Below are positions 25,203-28,691 of a stretch of DNA of 28,691 nt, in pieces (position 1 is the stretch's first letter; every line of letters begins with the position of its first letter). Made by a program: the position numbers and the translations under genes. This DNA comes from an uncultured Flavobacteriales bacterium. Lineage in GTDB: Bacteria; Bacteroidota; Bacteroidia; Flavobacteriales; BACL11. The notes below the pieces were generated by a model that was given only the letters and a program-made list of their open reading frames with translations, made no database searches and was not told the origin of the DNA. The stretch is from the NCBI GenBank assembly GCA_950069165.1, contig CATMIT010000005.1:1-28691 (forward strand). Reading direction: 5' to 3'.

Positions 25203-26102
25203 ATGACATTACCAGATTTAAGCAAAACACCAAAGATTGATAAAGTTGGCGTGCAGGAGCGAACCAATCGATTTTGCGTAAGGAGTATAAAAACTTCTGC
25301 TAAAATACATGGATTGCACTTAGCGCTAAGCATGATTGATTTGACTACTTTGGAAGGGAGAGACACTCCTGAAAAAGTGAAGCAATTGTGTTATAAAGCA
25401 AGGCATTTAGATGATTCTATTCAGGGGCTGCCCAATGTTGCTGCTGTTTGTGTGTATCCAACTTTGGTGGGGGTTGCCAAAAAAGAATTAATAGGAAGCG
25501 AAATTAAAGTGGCTTCTGTTGCCACTGCATTTCCAAGCGGACAATCTACCTTAGAAGTAAAATTGAACGATACAAAATATGCAGTAGCAGAAGGAGCAGA
25601 TGAGGTGGATATGGTAATTTCAAGAGGAAAATTTTTGGAGGGAGAATACAATTTTGTGTTTGATGAAATTGCAGCAGTGAAACAGGCTTGTGGTAAGGCG
25701 CATTTGAAAGTAATTCTGGAAACAGGTGAATTAGATACTTTGGATAATGTCAGAAAAGCATCTGATATTGCCATCCATGCAGGGGCGGATTTTATCAAAA
25801 CTTCCACAGGAAAAATAAGTCCTGCGGCAACAATGCCGGTTGTGTTTGTAATGTTAAATGCAATTAAGGATTTTTATAAAGAAACGGGAATAAAAATTGG
25901 CATGAAACCTGCCGGAGGAATTTCTACTGCTAAAAAATCTTTGCAGTATTTAGTCATGCTCAAAGAAACTTTGGGAGATGAGTGGATGAATAAAGATTTG
26001 TTTCGATTTGGCGCAAGTTCTTTGGCGAATGATATTTTGATGCAACTCAAAAAACAAGAAACAGGAATTTACCAATCCTTAGATTACTTTTCAAAAGATT
26101 AA
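25203..26102 (+). CDS. deoC: Deoxyribose-phosphate aldolase DeoC
   Basis: Splits 2-deoxyribose 5-phosphate into glyceraldehyde 3-phosphate and acetaldehyde in deoxynucleoside breakdown. 299 aa from the ATG at 25203, the long form of the family rather than the roughly 250-aa E. coli type. The Schiff-base lysine is Lys199 in DFIKTSTGK, the second active-site lysine is Lys235 in GMKPAGGI, and Asp136 in DEVDMVI is the probable proton-relay residue. SVATAFPSGQ and DLFRFGASSLANDIL are further family stretches. The ATG follows closely after a -7 box. The aldehyde dehydrogenase gene starts 1 nt after its stop, so the acetaldehyde product can be oxidised by the next enzyme. Confidence 0.95.
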   Translation: MTLPDLSKTPKIDKVGVQERTNRFCVRSIKTSAKIHGLHLALSMIDLTTLEGRDTPEKVKQLCYKARHLDDSIQGLPNVAAVCVYPTLVGVAKKELIGSEIKVASVATAFPSGQSTLEVKLNDTKYAVAEGADEVDMVISRGKFLEGEYNFVFDEIAAVKQACGKAHLKVILETGELDTLDNVRKASDIAIHAGADFIKTSTGKISPAATMPVVFVMLNAIKDFYKETGIKIGMKPAGGISTAKKSLQYLVMLKETLGDEWMNKDLFRFGASSLANDILMQLKKQETGIYQSLDYFSKD

Positions 26103-26103
26103 A

Positions 26104-27560
26104 ATGAGCAAAGTAGATATAAATAAAAGTTGGAATTATTCTTCTGCTCCCGAAAGCACAGCACATATTCAGTTGAAAAAGAAATATGATTTATTCATTG
26201 GTGGAGAGTTTGTAAAACCACTTTCTAACAAATATTTTGACACTATAAATCCTGCAAATGGGGAGCAAATTGCAAAGGTAGCGGAGGCAGACGAGAAGGA
26301 TGTGGATAGAGCAGTAAAAGCCGCCCGAAAAGCATTCAAAAGTTGGTCAAAATTAGATCCACAAGAAAGAGGAAAATATATTTTCCGCATTGCTAGAATG
26401 ATGCAAGAAAGAGCAAGAGAATTTGCTGTGATTGAAAGTTTGGATGGCGGGAAACCTATCCGTGAATCAAGAGATATTGACATTCCATTAGCGGCTAATC
26501 ACTTTTTTTATTATGCGGGCTGGGCTGATAAATTGGAGTATGCTTTTCCAAATAAAAATCCAAAACCATTGGGGGTAGCAGGGCAAATAATACCTTGGAA
26601 TTTTCCTCTTCTGATGGCTGCTTGGAAGATAGCGCCAGCATTGGCAACAGGTAATACAGTGGTGCTGAAACCAGCCGAGACAACTTCTTTAACGGCTCTG
26701 AAATTAGCAGAACTCATTCAAGATAGTGGTTTACCAAAGGGAGTCGTGAATATCATTACCGGAGCAGGAGAAACGGGGGCTGCTATTGTCAACCATCCGG
26801 ATGTGGATAAAATTGCCTTTACAGGCTCCACAGTAGTAGGCAAGTTGATTGAAAAAAGTTTGGCAGGAATAAACAAGAAAACTACTTTAGAGTTGGGAGG
26901 AAAGGGAGCAAATATCATATTTGAAGATGCTGCCATTGATCAAGCAGTAGAAGGTATTGTTAATGCTATATTTTTCAATCAAGGGCATGTGTGCTGTGCC
27001 GGTTCACGTCTATTTGTTCAATCATCTGTTGCAGATGTTGTAATTGAAAAATTAAAAGATAGAATTTCAACTTTGATTATCGGAGATCCGCTAGATAAAA
27101 ACACAGATATTGGCGCAATAAATTCAATAGAGCAATTAAAAACAATTGAGAAATACATAGCCATTGAAAAAAGGAAGGAGCGGATATTTATCAACCAAAA
27201 TGCCAATTACCTAAAAAAGGGAATTGGTGTCCTCCAACACTTTTTTTAAATGTTTCTCAATCTCATACTATTGTTCAAGAAGAAATTTTTGGACCTGTTC
27301 TTACTATCCAAACATTTAGAACAATAGATGAGGTAATTGAAAAAGCCAATAATACACCTTTTGGTTTATCGGCAGGAGTTTGGACTGAGAAAGGCTCCAA
27401 AATTTTTAAACTCAGCAAAAAATTAAAGGCAGGGGTAATATGGGCTAATACCTTCAATAAGTTTGATCCCGCCTCTCCTTTTGGAGGATACAAAGAAAGT
27501 GGCATGGGAAGAGAAGGCGGATTACACGGATTAAAACCCTATTTAAAATTTGAATCATGA
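26104..27560 (+). pseudogene. Aldehyde dehydrogenase, frameshifted by one missing base
   Basis: NAD(P)-dependent aldehyde dehydrogenase split into two frames. The first frame runs from ATG 26104 to a stop at 27249. It holds the coenzyme-binding part (IIPWNFPLLMAAWK, FTGSTVVG), the general base Glu263 in LELGGKG and the catalytic Cys297 in NQGHVCCAGSR (the usual Gln before it is His). Homology continues in another frame through QPKCQLPKKGNWCPPTLF, EEIFGPVLTIQTF and PFGGYKESGMGREGG to TGA 27558-27560. One extra A in the run at 27167-27172 (six present, seven needed) restores a continuous 485-aa enzyme. The rest looks undamaged, so this may be a recent mutation or a homopolymer sequencing error. 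With deoC just upstream, acetaldehyde is the likely substrate. The stop overlaps the next ATG (ATGA). Confidence 0.9.
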
Positions 27561-28417
27561 ACAGAATAGATGTTTTAAAAACGTATAAAATTTTTATTGG
27601 CGGAAAATTTCCAAGAACGGAATCCGGAAGATATTTTCATCTTAAAAATGCAAAGGGTAAATTATTAGCAAATATGTGTCTTTCTTCCAGAAAAGATTTC
27701 AGAAATGCAGTGGTTTCAGCACGAAAAGCACAAGGAAACTGGGCAAATGCAACAGCATTAAATAAGGGGCAAATTCTGTATAGAATTGCCGAAATGTTGG
27801 AAGGCAGCAAAACACAGTTCACCGAGCAATTGATAAGCACAGGAAGTACGAAAGCTGCTGCTGCAAAAGAAGTAGCATTAAGTATTGACCGCTTAATTTA
27901 TTATGCAGGATGGAGCGATAAATTTCAGCAAATATTTAGTGCTGTAAATCCGGTTGCATCCAATCATTTCAATTTTTCAACCCTAGAAGCAACAGGAGTT
28001 GTGTCTATTATTGCGCCAAACGAAAATCCTTTATTAGGAATGATTTCTTTACTTGCACCAACAATTGTTGGTGGAAATACTTGTGTAATTCTCGCTTCTG
28101 TCACTAATCCGCTTGTTGCTATTTCCATGGCAGAGGTGTTGAATACCTCAGATGTTCCTGCAGGAGTAGTTAATATTCTAACTGGTGATAGAGAGGAATT
28201 GCTTCCTCATTTTGCATCACATAAGGACGTAAACGCAATCATTTATTGCGGAGATAATTTGAAAGAAATAAAAACAGTAGAAGAAATGGCTACTGAAAAT
28301 TTGAAAAGAGTAAATATATACAGAAGAAAAAACTGGGGACAGGGAAATAGTCAATCTCCTTATTTTATAGAAAAGTGTCAGGAAATAAAAACCATTTGGC
28401 ATCCAACAGAGGTTTAA
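27557..28417 (+). CDS. Short aldehyde dehydrogenase-like protein lacking the catalytic domain
   Basis: 286 aa, against about 485 for a full ALDH. Residues 10-240 align with the N-terminal coenzyme-binding region of its neighbour: KIFIGGKFPRTESGRYF, ILYRIAEMLEGS, LIYYAGWSDKF, VVSIIAPNENPLLGMISLLAP, DVPAGVVNILTGD. The TGS motif is replaced by IIYCGDN, and the ELGGK and catalytic-Cys segments are absent. The chain ends in its own tail, SPYFIEKCQEIKTIWHPTEV, with no ALDH remnant in any frame downstream, so it looks like a purpose-built short form rather than a broken gene. The ATGA overlap suggests coupled translation and a stable complex with the catalytic ALDH (inference). In the IAPNENP motif, Asn-Glu-Asn replaces the usual Trp-Asn-Phe. 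Confidence 0.85.
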   Translation: MNRIDVLKTYKIFIGGKFPRTESGRYFHLKNAKGKLLANMCLSSRKDFRNAVVSARKAQGNWANATALNKGQILYRIAEMLEGSKTQFTEQLISTGSTKAAAAKEVALSIDRLIYYAGWSDKFQQIFSAVNPVASNHFNFSTLEATGVVSIIAPNENPLLGMISLLAPTIVGGNTCVILASVTNPLVAISMAEVLNTSDVPAGVVNILTGDREELLPHFASHKDVNAIIYCGDNLKEIKTVEEMATENLKRVNIYRRKNWGQGNSQSPYFIEKCQEIKTIWHPTEV

Positions 28418-28435
28418 CAAAATTAAAAATGAAGA

Positions 28436-28691
28436 ATGAATTTTAAGGAGCTATTATTAAAAGCAATAAACGCCTCTATTGAAGGAGGGGATGCTATTAT
28501 GAAGGTATATGCTTCCGATTTTGCAGTAGAACATAAGGAGGATAAATCACCGCTAACCCTTGCAGATAAAAATTGCAATGAAGTAATTGAACAACATTTA
28601 AAAGAGACAGGCATTCCTTTCTTAAGTGAGGAGGGAGATAAAATTCCGTTTTCAGAAAGAAAAAGCTGGGAATATTTTTGGTTAGTTGATC
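28436..28691 (+). CDS. cysQ: 3'(2'),5'-bisphosphate nucleotidase CysQ, 3' end outside window
   Basis: The first 85 residues are visible, starting MNFKELLLKAINASIEGGDAI. The ATG at 28429 runs into a stop after five codons, so 28436 is chosen. EDKSPLTLADKNCNEVIEQHL and PFLSEEG (metal-binding glutamates) match the CysQ/inositol monophosphatase family. The sequence breaks off at FWLVD, just where the DPLDGT metal-binding motif should continue. CysQ hydrolyses PAP, left when PAPS donates sulfate, to AMP. It follows the short ALDH gene by 18 nt and so appears to be cotranscribed with deoC. Its metabolic partner cysC is one operon upstream. Confidence 0.92.
   Translation, partial: MNFKELLLKAINASIEGGDAIMKVYASDFAVEHKEDKSPLTLADKNCNEVIEQHLKETGIPFLSEEGDKIPFSERKSWEYFWLVD

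Noticed and set aside
25421..25807. 128-codon open frame antisense to deoC
   Set aside because: It is a shadow of deoC: the plus-strand protein has all DeoC motifs, while the antisense product is low-complexity Ser/Thr/Ala with no signal or family resemblance.
27251..27556. Apparent gene-free stretch between the two ALDH reading frames
   Set aside because: Its plus-strand third frame encodes the C-terminal part of the frameshifted ALDH, so it is coding sequence. The minus-strand open frame there is a shadow.

Overview
This window is ordinary chromosomal DNA from a low-GC Bacteroidota, most likely a marine Flavobacteriales relative. The evidence is the end of an alternative complex III (act) operon running into cox2-cox1, a full-length SprA/Sov type 9 secretion (T9SS) translocon, a protein with a T9SS type A C-terminal sorting domain, the GCTDP-type repeats common in marine Bacteroidota, and eight TAnnTTTG promoter -7 boxes of the Bacteroidota type. 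Genes are tightly packed. No rRNA, tRNA, CRISPR array, insertion sequence or phage gene was found. No gene-free stretch exceeds 300 bases. The largest gap, 23809-23987, holds only the cysC promoter.

Layout: (1) 1-3647 (+): the 3' end of actF, then cox2 and cox1, closed by a hairpin terminator. (2) 3712-5685 (+): ruvB and queG, with a promoter 8 nt ahead of ruvB. (3) 5654-11078 (-): an envelope operon read right to left: TlpA-like thioredoxin, DUF6029-like barrel, Omp28-like lipoprotein, DUF6588-like protein, PorT-like small barrel, ubiX, and a 61-aa conserved-looking protein that has its own promoter and overlaps the queG tail. (4) 11195-12700 (-): a secreted thioredoxin-fold protein with a T9SS sorting domain. 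(5) 12850-13491 (+): a lipoprotein with two Cys-rich GCTDP repeats. (6) 13614-22512 (+): ruvA, sprA, gcvH and a TonB-like gene. (7) 22573-23808 (+): an unrecognised secreted barrel protein. (8) 23988-25096 (+): cysC and a small HxGH nucleotidyltransferase, closed by a strong terminator. (9) 25203-28691 (+): deoC, an aldehyde dehydrogenase broken by a one-base frameshift, a short ALDH homologue without a catalytic domain, and the 5' end of cysQ.

How the genes relate: the act and cox genes encode the quinol-to-oxygen arm of respiration. RuvA and RuvB, encoded in two separate units, form the Holliday junction motor. SprA exports sorting-domain proteins such as the product of 11195-12700. Three neighbouring minus-strand proteins carry periplasmic CxxC thioredoxin-type motifs beside three outer-membrane or probable outer-membrane proteins, which suggests an envelope thiol-redox module. 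cysC and cysQ bracket the PAPS cycle (making PAPS, removing PAP). The deoC-ALDH-ALDH' operon probably turns deoxyribose 5-phosphate into glyceraldehyde 3-phosphate plus acetate. I see no clearly new defence or mobile system. The most unusual pieces are the cysC-nucleotidyltransferase pair, the catalytic-domain-less ALDH partner and the redox/barrel operon.
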